From positions 16,450,012-16,514,011 of the forward strand of contig NC_092665.1 in the NCBI RefSeq assembly GCF_032118995.1: a stretch of 64,000 nucleotides of DNA. Reading direction: 5' to 3'. Positions 51,918-62,541 of this stretch are shown piece by piece; positions within the stretch are counted from its first letter, which is position 1; each line of letters begins with the position of its first letter. A model generated the notes under the pieces. The model made no database searches. It saw nothing but the letters and a program-made list of their open reading frames with translations, and was not told where the DNA came from. A program made the position numbers and the translations under genes. Source of the DNA: Asterias amurensis. Taxonomy: Eukaryota > Echinodermata > Asteroidea > Forcipulatida > Asteriidae.

Positions 51918-52257
51918 ATAGACCTTATGCACATGACGTCATTTCAGTACGGCGCCCCCGCATTGAGGTCAAAAGGAGATTGTTCATTGGTCAATCCATA
52001 GACCTTATCGCAAATACCAATGCGCAAGCGCAGACTGTTGAATGAGGTGCATTGTGGGATAGATATGAATCCAATTTTGCTACCAGCTAGACCACAATGC
52101 ACCTAATTCCAAGCTTTACGCGCGCGCCCCAGTATTTGCGAAAAGGTCTATGGAGGTCTAATTCTACCTCCATGGTCAATCTATGTGCGTTTTGATTGTT
52201 TCGTCACCGTTTGACCTCAAAGATGGCGGCTGGATGACGTCAATGCATAAGGTCTAT
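51918..52257. mobile_element. MITE family A, copy interrupted by another MITE
   Basis: Same ends as the 4122-4282 copy (ATAGACCTTATGCA...). Perfect CREs at 51934-51941 and 52235-52242 and AAGATGGCGGC at 52220-52230. It is split by the insertion at 51997-52173. Confidence 0.9.
51997..52173. mobile_element. MITE nested in the family A copy, 8-bp target duplication
   Basis: Flanked by GGTCAATC at 51989-51996 and 52174-52181; the uninterrupted family A copy has GGCCAATC once. Its ends CATAGACCTTATCGCAAATAC and the complement at 52132-52152 pair over 21 bp with one mismatch, and inner AGGTGCATTGTGG arms pair too. A 24-bp palindrome (ATGGAGGT...ACCTCCAT) fills 52150-52173. The 8-bp duplication suggests the hAT superfamily. 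Confidence 0.85.
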
Positions 52258-52598
52258 TGTGTATGTATACATGCAATCTTGGGTACCAGACTACAGCTCC
52301 AATCAACTGTTTCATGTACCGTGTTTTAGAAAACTAGGTATTTCCAAACAAAAATTCATTTTAACTAAAAAATAATAAAGCTTATACAGTTATATATACA
52401 TGATGCAATTTTAATCTTATTTAAAATTATTTCACCTGGTTAATAATACGCACATGTTTCCGCTGAAACTGTTATTATTTTGTTGTTTAAGTTTATTATT
52501 GAACAGCCGTTGGCAAGACAAAGTAGTCTGGTTACCTTTCACATTTTGTTTTGCGAGAGTGCAACTGCAAGATCGCGAATGGTGCTGGTGAGGAATGT

Positions 52599-53416
52599 CA
52601 GACAACTCGTCCATTCGGACAACTCGACGGTTCAGACAACTCGACGGTTCGGACAACTCGACTTTGAGACAACTCGACGGATGGCCAAGACAAGTCGACG
52701 GTTAATATTGATCATTATTATTTACCAATTATTATTTATCACAATAAGTGTGGTGTTCCAGTGAAGCCATACTTGCAGAAACATCTGTTAGTGACTATCT
52801 CGAGACTTTGTGTAAAAAACAGACTATGAATGAGATGACCATGGTATGACTCTATATGCATGGAGGAATAATTTAGATTATTCCTCCATGCTCTATGTGT
52901 AGCCAGGGAGCAGTTGTCTTCAATTTATTCAAAATAAAAGATTTTAAAAAACACAATTAAAACATTAAATAAGTAAAACATTATACAGCTCTATTATTAG
53001 AAGATTTACTTTTATTTACGTTATTACCAACAACAAAACAACTCGATCATTGCTCTAGTTTATTCCTCCATGCTCTATGGTACAAGCAATGAAAATGCAG
53101 CGGGTCATGGTAAAAAAAAAATCAAAAAATCAATTATCCGTTTGCCCGGATATAAACCCACCCACCATAATATACCCCCTCCCCCCCCCCCCCCGGGGAA
53201 AGCCCTTGCATTATTGCCAAGTCGCTAGTCAGTACATCCCCACCCCAGGCCGCTTTGTACCCCTCCCGCCCCGCGCTGAGAGCCCCGTCACGGCCATCCG
53301 TCGACTTGTCTTGACCCCAAGTCGAGTTGTCTGACGGTTGAATAAATCATCCGTCGAGTTGTCTGAACCGTCGAGTTGTCCGAACGGACGAGTTGTCCAA
53401 CGGACGCGTTGTCTGG
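52599..53416. mobile_element. Element with arrays of GACAACTCGACGG at both ends
   Basis: Begins CAGACAAC and ends GTTGTCTG. The left arm (52599-52701) has five tandem GACAACTCG(A/T)C units of about 17 bp; the right arm (53297-53416) has five in the opposite direction. Both inner edges carry CAAGACAAGTCGACGG or its complement. The core has a perfect 15-bp-arm hairpin (52858-52891, GCATGGAGGAATAAT) and a C-run near 53177-53194, and no long ORF. A non-autonomous DNA transposon. Confidence 0.8.
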
Positions 53417-53475
53417 TCTCCCTGGTGAGACTGGTCACGCGATAGGTTTGAAAGGAAATGCTGCTTTTGGGGGAA

Positions 53476-55740
53476 ATGTCTAACATAAACCCTGCACCGA
53501 CGCCAGAGAGAGCAATTTACGGTTTTGTTCTTTACCTCTGCTCAATTTTCGTATTTGGTAAATATTCCTTGTCCTTTGTTTGTTGGTTCGAAGTGTCACT
53601 TTGCGCCCCCGGACGTCCGACGGACAAACGGGGGAGGGCGTGGCGTGGCCATGAATTCCCAATATGGGGGGAGGGGATCGGGGGGGGGGGGCTCAATCGG
53701 CTCAATTGTGGTAATTTAAAGTACATGTACATGTGTATTAATTGATTTCTGTTTTTTTCCTCCATTTCACACATGTGTTTAATTGTGCTCTTCTTAAACC
53801 ATGTTGTTAAACCAGAGCTAGCTAGCCTTAAGGCTTTAGCTTTTTAGGCTATAGCTAGAGTCCTAGACTGCTTGAGTTGAGAAGACATGGTAGAGAATAA
53901 TAATAGAGAGGAGAGCCTTTTTTTGACAAATTGTTTCTTTTTTTCAGGCAATCCAACCCGGGCCCACAAAACACACCAGGGTCCGATTTCACAAAGCAAT
54001 AAAATTCATTGCATCACAAATGTTCAGTAATCACCATAGGGGCATAGCCATAGTGAATAAGTGATTTGTATTGTGACATTGACATCACACTTTTCTTAGC
54101 AACTGCGATTGATTTACGATCAATCTTAGATCTTTGTGAAATCGGCCAGGGCCCAATTTCATGGCTCTGCTTACCGTTTACAAGCACAGAATCGGCACGT
54201 ACATGAGCAGGAAATTCGGTGCTTTACGTCAAGCGTATTTCACGGGTCAGATGGGAATTTTGGCTTGTGCACTTGCGTATTCCACGTTACTAGGCATTTT
54301 TATTTCTACGCTTACATTTTTACACAGCTAGCGTTGATATTTTTCGCTAGCACATGTTGAAGAAGCAGAGCCATGAAATTGGGCCCAGGTTCCATTACAA
54401 CCAGCTGTTGAGCTGGTTCAATTATTCCTCAGTCTCTAGAAATGTTTGTCTCGCTAGTTCATCTTAGCGAAAGGAACCGCAATTTCTAGTAGGCCTAGTT
54501 AGAGTACTTCACTTACCATTATATTTTCCTTTTCCTCTATGTTTTTATTGTTAATGTACAATTTTCTTTATACAATTTGTTTTTTGCTATTTTGACTAGG
54601 CCTACTTTTTATAATTGGCTGTATATTAATAACAATATTAATAGAACAAAATTAACTAAAGCACAAAGATTGTTGTAATTTTTTATATTAAACGAACATG
54701 TTGCCTTGGATGGGACGAGTTGGTCTATAGACAGCGTTTGACTCCTATAAATGGCCGACCGTGTTAGTCGACGAGGTAAAAGGAAAACCAGGCAATTTTG
54801 AGGCATGTTTTTGTGGATCATTGTATTCTACTTTTACAACATCTTTCTACCCATATGCATTTTATAACAAACAGTTACAAACGCTTTTCAAAGACCAACT
54901 CGACCGATCCAAGGCAACGTGTTCCTCTATTGCTCATAATTGCTACTACTTGTTCACCAGTGTTAGTGTAACCTACTTATAATATCTAGGAACAAGTATT
55001 TACTCAGTGCTTTGAACAGTGGACGAATATTACACATTTTTACCGGTCAACTTTCTTTCTTTCCCAGTTTTGTACGTTATTTGGGTGTTTGTTCCTGAGT
55101 CATGGCTTCACAGCATTGGACTCACTTACTGGCCTCAGAAGTAAGTACAAGTCCTACCTACGTCTTGTCATAGTTGCAAGTTCCTTTTGTACAGTAATAT
55201 TAGTCTTATTTACAATTATATACAAACTGATATTCTGTCGATTTGAACACAGAAGTTGATAGATGTTTTCCTTTCATTTTTTGTTCCCTATTTTCTTCAG
55301 GTATTGGGCAGTTGCTATTCCAGTGTACCTGAGCGTCTGTTTTGTCTTCGCCCAAGTTTTCTTTTTTGCTTTTAATCTTTGGAACGCACCTCCACTTGAT
55401 ACCATTAAAACATTTACTGGTAAGTTTCAAATTATTTTTTATAAATTTTAACCTGGAAATCCATTAAATAGAATGGTTATATGCCAATACGTTTTAAGGT
55501 GACTTTTTGTGGCATGTAATTGTTGTTTGCTCAGTTGATGAGCCTGTATCTTTAAAATCAAAATAAGTCTATTCTGAACTTGAACAAAATCCTAGTCAAA
55601 ATAACTTTGGATCACTGGCATTTCTTTTTTATGAACTTTCAGATCCCCATGTGAGGCCTGCTTGTCCTATGGACTCGATGCCTGCTGCCGATGACATTCC
55701 AATTAATGAAATAAATAGACATCTCTATCTGGATAGGTGA
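53476..55740 (+). CDS. PIGP: PIGP, GPI-GlcNAc transferase subunit P
   Basis: Four exons: 53476-53557, 55068-55140, 55301-55419, 55643-55740; 123 residues (human isoform 134). PIG-P is a small ER membrane subunit of the complex that adds GlcNAc to phosphatidylinositol, the first step of GPI-anchor synthesis. Conserved wording: [14 protein letters not shown] (helix 1), [32 protein letters not shown] (helix 2), [24 protein letters not shown]. The ATG at 53476 gives the same spacing to PERAIYGF as in human; an in-frame ATG at 53458 would add six residues. Phases are 1, 2 and 1. A poly(A) signal is at 56324-56329. Confidence 0.95.
53979..54148. mobile_element. MITE with GATTTCACAAAG ends
   Basis: GGTCCGATTTCACAAAG and CTTTGTGAAATCGGCC are inverted. 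It lies in PIGP intron 1 and abuts the next element with almost no gap. Confidence 0.75.
54149..54386. mobile_element. MITE with GGGCCCAATTTCATGGCTCT ends
   Basis: 238 bp with perfect 24-bp terminal inverted repeats starting GGGCCCAATTTCATGGCTCT. Directly next to the element at 53979-54148. Confidence 0.9.
54688..54929. mobile_element. TTAA-type MITE family F, shortened copy
   Basis: Ends TTAAACGAACATGTTGCCTT and AAGGCAACGTGTTCCTC. It keeps the right half of the 46406-46791 copy but has lost most of the left half and so the central palindrome. Confidence 0.85.
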
Positions 55741-56365
55741 CATCATCAAGCATTTGTCACAATTTATAAATCTTAATGATGATATTTCTGCAAGTTTTTA
55801 TTTTTGATGATCTTGCATGTAGTATTGTTTGGATGTTAGGCCATGTTGAGGCTGGAATAGTTTTTAGTGTTGTGTAATGGTCCAAGCACTTTAGCGCATT
55901 GGACTCAAATCCTGGTGGTCAAGTCATCAGGGTGTGGGTTTGAATCCCGGTCATGACACTTGTGCCCTTGAGCCTAAGACTCTTTTGCTTCCTTCACCCC
56001 TTAGTCAATGTGTACCTGTGAGGGCAGAGATGGTTCTTGTGGTTGATTTAGCTTTGTGTGCTACATATTGTGCAGCACAGGCTGTATACTCCCCATCCCC
56101 ATGGAGTTAAGATGAATTAAGGAATTAAATTAACGGCACAGTGACGAGGTAATATTGTGGATGCGCCCTGAGCATTCCGATTGATGGATTTAACTGAAGC
56201 CACTGCCACTATTATTATTGTATGGAATATTAAATGTTTTTCATTTAAAGTTTACCCAGTCGGTTTCCCTTGTGGTTTATAATAATATTTGAAGATTAAA
56301 TGTATGTACAGCAACAAAAATGAAATAAAGAGACTGAAACAAATAATGATGTTACAAGTGGGTTC
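55741..56365 (+). other. PIGP 3' UTR with a SINE
   Basis: Contains the SINE at 55878-56100 and ends at about 56345 after AATAAA (56324-56329). Just beyond is a minus-strand AATAAA (56366-56371), a candidate far end for the AP2M1 transcript. Confidence 0.55.
55878..56100 (+). repeat. tRNA-derived SINE
   Basis: GGTCCAAGCACTTTAGCGCATTGG-type A-box region, B box GTGGGTTTGAATCCCGG, then CATGACACTTGTGCCCTTGA, shared with the copies near 35530 and 41600. The tail runs to about 56100. Confidence 0.65.
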
Positions 56366-57333
56366 TTTATTTAGATATTCATCTGGTAGGTCTAACTCTG
56401 TTATAGCTAGGTATAGCTCGGTACACACGATACTCAGATTGTGAATGGGTAAATCGCAGAAACGAAGAGTACAACTTCAACTCTAGCAATATTTCAACAT
56501 CACTGATGAGAACATCCCACAACAACTCAACAACGGTGTTGTATCTTGAGAGTGCATTACGCAGGGTGCCCCCGCCAACTCTTAGAAGTGAAAACTAATA
56601 TTTAACTAATTTAGCCCTTATATAAGAAATTCTAAAAGGTCTGGAAAAAATGTTTACATTTTCACTGGTGGAGATGGGAATAAGACGGAGGGTGTATTTA
56701 ATAAGACAACCTCTAAGCAACACTCAAATATGGCTCACAGTTAAAGGGGCTCAAAGTTAAAGGGGCTGAGTCCTTGTGATCATATCAGTCCTGTAGCAGT
56801 ATATGGAACTATGAACTTTAACCCAGTTACTACACATGCACTTACGCTGGACATCCCATCACAAAGGACAGGATCATCACCATACTGTGATTTTAAAATC
56901 CAGTGTGGCGCACACGCGCACTAACAGGGTCAAAAGTCAAAATTCCATGGACAGACACAGGCCTACTAACAACGATCAAGATGTTGGTCTCCCTCCCTTT
57001 AAGGCAAAGATAAAGTGGTGGATTTACAGAAATTATATTGTTCACTTTTTACAAATATTGTGTTTTGATTATAATTCTTTTAAATATACCAATCACAATG
57101 ATGAAATAATTCCCTACAAACAAGTTGACATGAGTAGATTATTAGTTTCCATCATTATTCACTCTAAAATAACAAACAATTGGAAAGAATTACAGCGGTA
57201 CATAATCGACAGGTTTGGTTTGCTGAACACAGTGCTGGTAGAAACACCTTATGGTTTAATGTGATTTGTTAAATGGTTTTACAGAAGCTATACAAGAGCT
57301 GTGAAAGCTGGATGAGAGCTGTGTTTTATTATG

Positions 57334-57444
57334 CTGTGTCCGACTTATCAGCTACGGCTTTGACTAAGGAAGTCCCATGCTTCAATGCATCGTGATACAG
57401 CGATTAAGCCGTATACAAAGCCATAGCTGCCAATTCAGACACAG
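57334..57444. mobile_element. MITE with CTGTGTCCGA ends
   Basis: CTGTGTCCGACTTATCAGCT and the complement of AGCTGCCAATTCAGACACAG pair with few mismatches. Related to 32581-32710 and 60297-60384 through the GCTACGGCT/AGCCATAGC words. Confidence 0.75.
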
Positions 57445-60296
57445 TCTTAAAGGGTCGAATCCACCAGTCTTAGAAATTGAACCATGCTCAGAGTTAACAT
57501 TATTCCTCCACCAAGCAAAGTCTTGTATCTTTCACACTTTGCCCTTTAACCTTTGACATGACCTATTTATTTACTCCTGAAGACAATGGGACGGCCATAT
57601 ATCTCACTTGTCCCACACAGGGGTACAGCGCTGGCCAGACAAATCAGAAAATATGAACTTATTTCCAAATGTTGTTACCGTGTAAACAATACTTAACAAT
57701 AACACCCCTTACAAGGATTCTGCCTTTTGATTGGTTTAGAGTGCATCACATGATATGTCTTAAACGCCTGCAAACATTGATCTAAACCAGTAGCAAACAA
57801 TGTACTTTACCCATAACAACCAAAGTGCTATAACCATAGCAACAGTAGTTTCTTGGTACCTAAGCATCTAGGAACAATACTTTGGGGATGTTATCAGACA
57901 ATATTGACCGTCTTGCTTTTGCTGTGGTTAAATCAATGACTCGGTTTTAACCATACAGGTATAACTAAAAGCAGTTACTATTTGTATAAAACACATCAGT
58001 GTACGAGTGCAATGATGCAACCAAACTTTATAAGTAACCATGGCATTGTTTATGTGTATTTACAGTTTAAGAAAGCTGTTAATGACCGTAATGCATGTGC
58101 CACAAGGGCGTATTAATTAGTAAACATTGCAATTAATAAAATGCTCAATAAAACATTCAGATAGACTTGAAACCCACCACCGTAAAATTACACCTTATAA
58201 ATGCCCTAAAGAGAAAGAAAGCGTGGTATTCAGATATTAAATGCCCATAAATCTCATTCGCCTGACACAGGGGTACAGTGCTGGCCAGAAAAATCAGAAA
58301 TATGGACACAAATAAACCGGCATAACCCTTAGCTTTGAACTCTGTCTCAACGCAAACACACCGGCAAGACAACCCCTCCATCTTGGGCATCTCTTCATGC
58401 CGGAAAGAAACTTTTCCTCCGAGGCCAGGAGGGGCTGATTGCACAGAGATAAGATAAATCTTAAGTGAGAATCAATCTTAATTGCTAAGCAAAATGGGAT
58501 GGCACAAAACAGATCACTATGGTGATATTAACAACACATCTTAAGATGAATCTTGGTGCTTAGTGATTTAATAATCTCTGGGCTTAGTTCATACTAAGCG
58601 TTCAAATACATCCTAAAAGAAGTTATCAATACCACCATAGTGAATGTTTTGCCACATCACACTTTGCTCAGCAAGGATTGATTCACAGTTAAGATCAATC
58701 TTAGCTCTTTGTGAAATCAATTCCAGTCCTGATACTTCACAGAGTCAACAGAGGCAATTGCCACCCTGCCCTTGGTCGTTGCCTTCCTGCCCCTTGAAAT
58801 GTTCCATTAGAAATGAACATTTCCCTTCGGTGCCCTGTGGGGCATGTGAGACATTTCAAAGGGCACCAAGACAGGACTCGGGGCATGGGTGCTATAGCCC
58901 CTATTCACAACGCGCAGCCCACATCTACACACGTTTCCTGTCCACCTTTTTGTGTGTCAAAACATGCACAAAAGGAATGGACTCCCCAAAAAAGGCAGAA
59001 ATGGTTGATGCGTATTGTTCAGAGGTGCATAAAAACATGTACATGTACCATCCTTTTAAGCGCGTGTTTGGCACCCAAAATTACGAACAGGGGATGCGTG
59101 TGTATGTGCGCTGCGCGTTGTGAATAGGGTCCACTACCTCAGTCGGCTTTGTGAATTGAGAGTTCAAAGATCACAGATTTGTCCTGAGGGCTCAATGTCA
59201 TTAAGCTGATAAGCAGAAAAACATTGCTTAGCAAATATGTAACAGAATACCAGTCTTGTTACAACATAAATGTTATGGTTTGGCTGGTAATCACTTCTGC
59301 TTAGCATAATTTATCTGTGCTTAGCAGATTCTTGCTCTTCTCATTTGTGAAAGCCTCCTGTTTGGTTAATGCATTAACTGATAATGACTAAATGACAATG
59401 GTATGACAGGTGCAACTAACAACTACACCATGCAAGACATGTTAGGTGATGTTATAAAGCGATACATGCGGCAAGAACAAAAGCACAGTTTGAGTTGCAA
59501 CGATAAGAAAACTCCATTACTGTACCTTATGACACAAGAAGAGTCGATGGATCCATTGGGAAGTTTGAGAAGTAGTAACCGTCTCCGGCACAGAAGTCAA
59601 AAGACAAGTTGCAAATTTACACATGCACGCTCTGCTCTGTATTGCCAAACTTACTTAGTCATCTTGCTTCCAAAGGGGCTTTATGAGAACAGTTGCTGGT
59701 GTCTTTTTATGTATGAAATTATGAATTTAATCTTGTAAGGTTTGCAGTAACACTATGTACATGAGTAGGACTTGAAACTTTGCATGGTGGAGATGCAATC
59801 TTGTAAGGTTTGCAGTAACATTATGTTTAACAAATTTCTCATACAAGTTTCTTGTGACTCTAAAAAGAGCTGTTGGTATCACAACTTAATAAATTGACTG
59901 ATATGCTCTGATTATTTGAGAAGACATAAAAGAGCATTCTAATAAAAATGTTGAGTTGTTACACCCAAGGTTCTTTTCCGAACCACAACTTATGAGAGAT
60001 TCCACGAACATTGTGTTAATACAGTCCCCGAAACTCATTTCTGCTTTGTGTTTCTATGTATTGCTGTCATTGTATAACAAGTTCAAGAAAGAGATAATTT
60101 GGCCAGTCCAAGTGACCTTGTTATAACGAGAGTGGACTGTAACGTCAAATCCTACTTATAAGCGAAACCCTGTGTATATATATGGAGTGGGAGAATGACT
60201 GGATTGGTCGGGTACTTGCTTGAAGCGTATGTGTTTAATGAGACTGGATAGTCTGGGACCAAGACTAGTGTTCCTACCTATCCTGTGGTCAGGCAG

Positions 60297-60384
60297 ATAT
60301 CCAAATTGGCGGCTACGGCTGTTGCTAAGGGTGCATGACGTTGGGGTAATCCAGCCATAGCCATAGCCGCTGATTCGGATAAGG
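60297..60384. mobile_element. MITE, GGCGGCTACGGCT family
   Basis: ATATCCAAATTGGCGGCTAC and GCCATAGCCGCTGATTCGGAT are inverted. About 88 bp, the shortest member of the family here. Confidence 0.6.
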
Positions 60385-60502
60385 CCTTAGGGTCACTGGT
60401 AACCAGTTGGCTTTCAAACAAAGACATGCTCATTGTTACAGTAGTCACATGCAAACTTTTAATAACATAAACATAAGAACACCTAGGGCTGAACTAAACA
60501 GG

Positions 60503-60694
60503 GCCCAATCGCATAAATCCTGTAAACACAAAAACTTTCTAAGCTCAGAAAATGTTTGCTTCACAGGAACAGGTTACCAGCCAAAATGAATTTAAGTTTA
60601 TATTGCAGTAACTGGTGCCCCGCTCATTTATTTGCTTAGCAAAGAAATTTGTCAAGCTGTATTTTCTGCTTAACGGCTTTATGAAATTGGGCCC
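60503..60694. mobile_element. MITE of the GGGCCCAATTTCAT group
   Basis: GGGCCCAATCGCATAAATCC on the left and GGCTTTATGAAATTGGGCCC on the right, with TTTGCTTAGCAAAGAAATTT and TTTCTGCTTAACGG inside. Confidence 0.75.
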
Positions 60695-61755
60695 AGGCAG
60701 TTGGAACTAGTAAAATATACAACAAAATATCGATCATGGATAACACTAATGGGGTGTGCGATTCGATGCATTCATTGAAAAAAAGGAAATGGTTCTAAAT
60801 CAGACACTTGAGGTTTTTTTTAACACTCAATTAACATTTTGCAGTTATGATTATTTCAAATGATTTTACTGGAGTTCTTTTTTATTGTGTATCAATCTTA
60901 CCAATGTTTATTTCAAAACTGACCGATAAGACCTAAATATACAGATAAAGGTTAAGGGATACTAAATCTAAAGTATCAACAAAATACTTTTAATTTGTTT
61001 CACATTTTCATCTTTTCTAAATTTGCCCTCTTCATGATTTGTCCTTTCTGTTTTTCGTTTTCCTTATTGTTTTGTTGGAGGAAACAACCAACTAAACATT
61101 TTTGCTATAAGAGTTTTGTAAATGGTCAATTTTATTGACAGAATGGTCATGATTGTGACAAGTGGAGCAGCTACAAAAATATTAATGTAATTATATTACA
61201 TGGCCTTTAGCACAGATTAACATGCAAAATAAAATGCAAGCAATGTCTTAACAAATAATATGTAATACATTTTTGCTCTTTTGTTTTGGGGGGCGAGGTA
61301 TTTTGAGAGGCATTGAGTTTTTACCTCATTTTGATAATGAGTTCACTGAGTTGGATACCACTGGAAAATTCTTCTAAAGATTAAGTTTTCTTATTTCCTT
61401 TTTTTTAAGGGGGGGGGGGGGGGGCATTGGGTACAGGCTACATTAACTGTCTATGTTAGCTTTTTATGTATCATGCAAACATGCTTGGGTAAATCATATA
61501 AGCTTCAACTTTGCAACACACTCTGACTTTGTCGTGAACACCCAAAGATAAATCACGGTTTGCCGACCGACTAAAAAAGAACATTGTTTCTGGTCAGTAG
61601 CGACCACAATGGTATGGATTTGTTCCCCGTATAGCATTGATACCAAAGCACTTGGAATTTGGGGGATAAGTTGATCCTTAACATTGACTGGTACTCAGTC
61701 AAAAGGAATTACTGGTAACTTATCCACGATTATTACTCAAACATGTCTTGACAGG

Positions 61756-61947
61756 GGACTTGCTTAAGTCTACTGTACAGCGCAGTAGTAGGATAATGAT
61801 TCTTGGCATAGACTTGCTCAAGTCTACTCAGTCTACATGTTGTGAATGTATGCCAGGGTTCTAAGCATAGACTTGCATAAGTCTCTGTCCAGTGTGTTTG
61901 ATGGTGGCAATTACCTTAGATGTTTAGCAAAAGACTTGCTCAAGTCT
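61756..61947. repeat. Four AGACTTGCTCAAGTCT palindromes
   Basis: Copies at 61756-61771, 61810-61825, 61869-61884 and 61932-61947, 54 to 63 bp apart. Each can form a 6-bp stem GACTT(G)...(C)AAGTC. The DNA between copies is not repeated. Confidence 0.85.
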
Positions 61948-62541
61948 ATTGTCCTGTGTATGACTGATTAGTGATGGTGGCAAGCTAGCCAATCAAGATG
62001 GTTATGTTTATTATGAATTGATGGATAGATGTATGGAATAATTGCCTTCATGAGAGAAGCAGTTGGAATGAAACACTTGCTCAGCCTTGGGAAAATAAGA
62101 CCGTCGTTAAACAAATTGAAAACAGTTCAGCTTTTGTAACAAACATAAGTAGATTATGCGGCGCAACTCCTACCTAGCTATGACCTTATGACCTTTATGA
62201 CCCTAATTTAAATTAGTGTGTGTGGATGTCAAGCAATTCTAAGGTGTACAACAAAGTTGGATTGAACGATGGTGGGTTTCAAGATTTAAACGTCTACCAT
62301 TGAACATTTCTTAACAGAAAACAAGAAAATTATGCAAGAATTATTTCCCAACCAGAGAAAGAGTTTAACACTGACTTCTTCGGTAGGATTAGAGACAAAA
62401 ACTGTCCACAAAAAGAACAATAAGGGAAACAAGATTAAGCTACATAATGAAAGTACAAACTGTTGGGACTGGAAACGCTGACTGGTGCGATATTTCTATT
62501 CTTCATTCTCTCTCCCTCTCTTCTGGAAGGCTCGTCCGACG

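Larger units (their letters stand above)
51877..53475. promoter_or_regulatory. Divergent DFFA/PIGP promoter region, mostly transposon DNA
   Basis: 1.6 kb between the two start codons. 51918-52257 is a MITE with another nested inside it. 52258-52598 is AT-rich unique DNA. 52599-53416 is a larger inverted-repeat element that ends 60 bp before the PIGP ATG. Only about 40 bp (DFFA side) and 60 bp (PIGP side) of non-repeat DNA touch the start codons. Confidence 0.65.
56366..62541 (-). other. Repeat-rich region, possibly AP2M1 3' UTR
   Basis: 6.2 kb with no supported coding region. It holds MITE-like elements near 57334-57444, 58440-58720 (inverted AGATTAAGAT-type arms; TTTGTGAAATCAATTCC end), 59185-59335, 59735-60015, 60297-60384 and 60503-60694, plus the palindrome series at 61756-61947 and a G-run near 61410-61427. 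Minus-strand AATAAA signals occur at several places (for example TTTATT at 61132 and 56366), so how much is AP2M1 3' UTR is unknown. Confidence 0.5.

Noticed and set aside
56836-57264. 142-codon open frame on the plus strand
   Set aside because: No recognisable domain, no splice partners, and it lies antisense to the possible AP2M1 3' region; probably chance.
58644-59123. 159-codon open frame on the plus strand
   Set aside because: Starts within a MITE-like repeat and has no family resemblance; the reading shows repeat-derived sequence.
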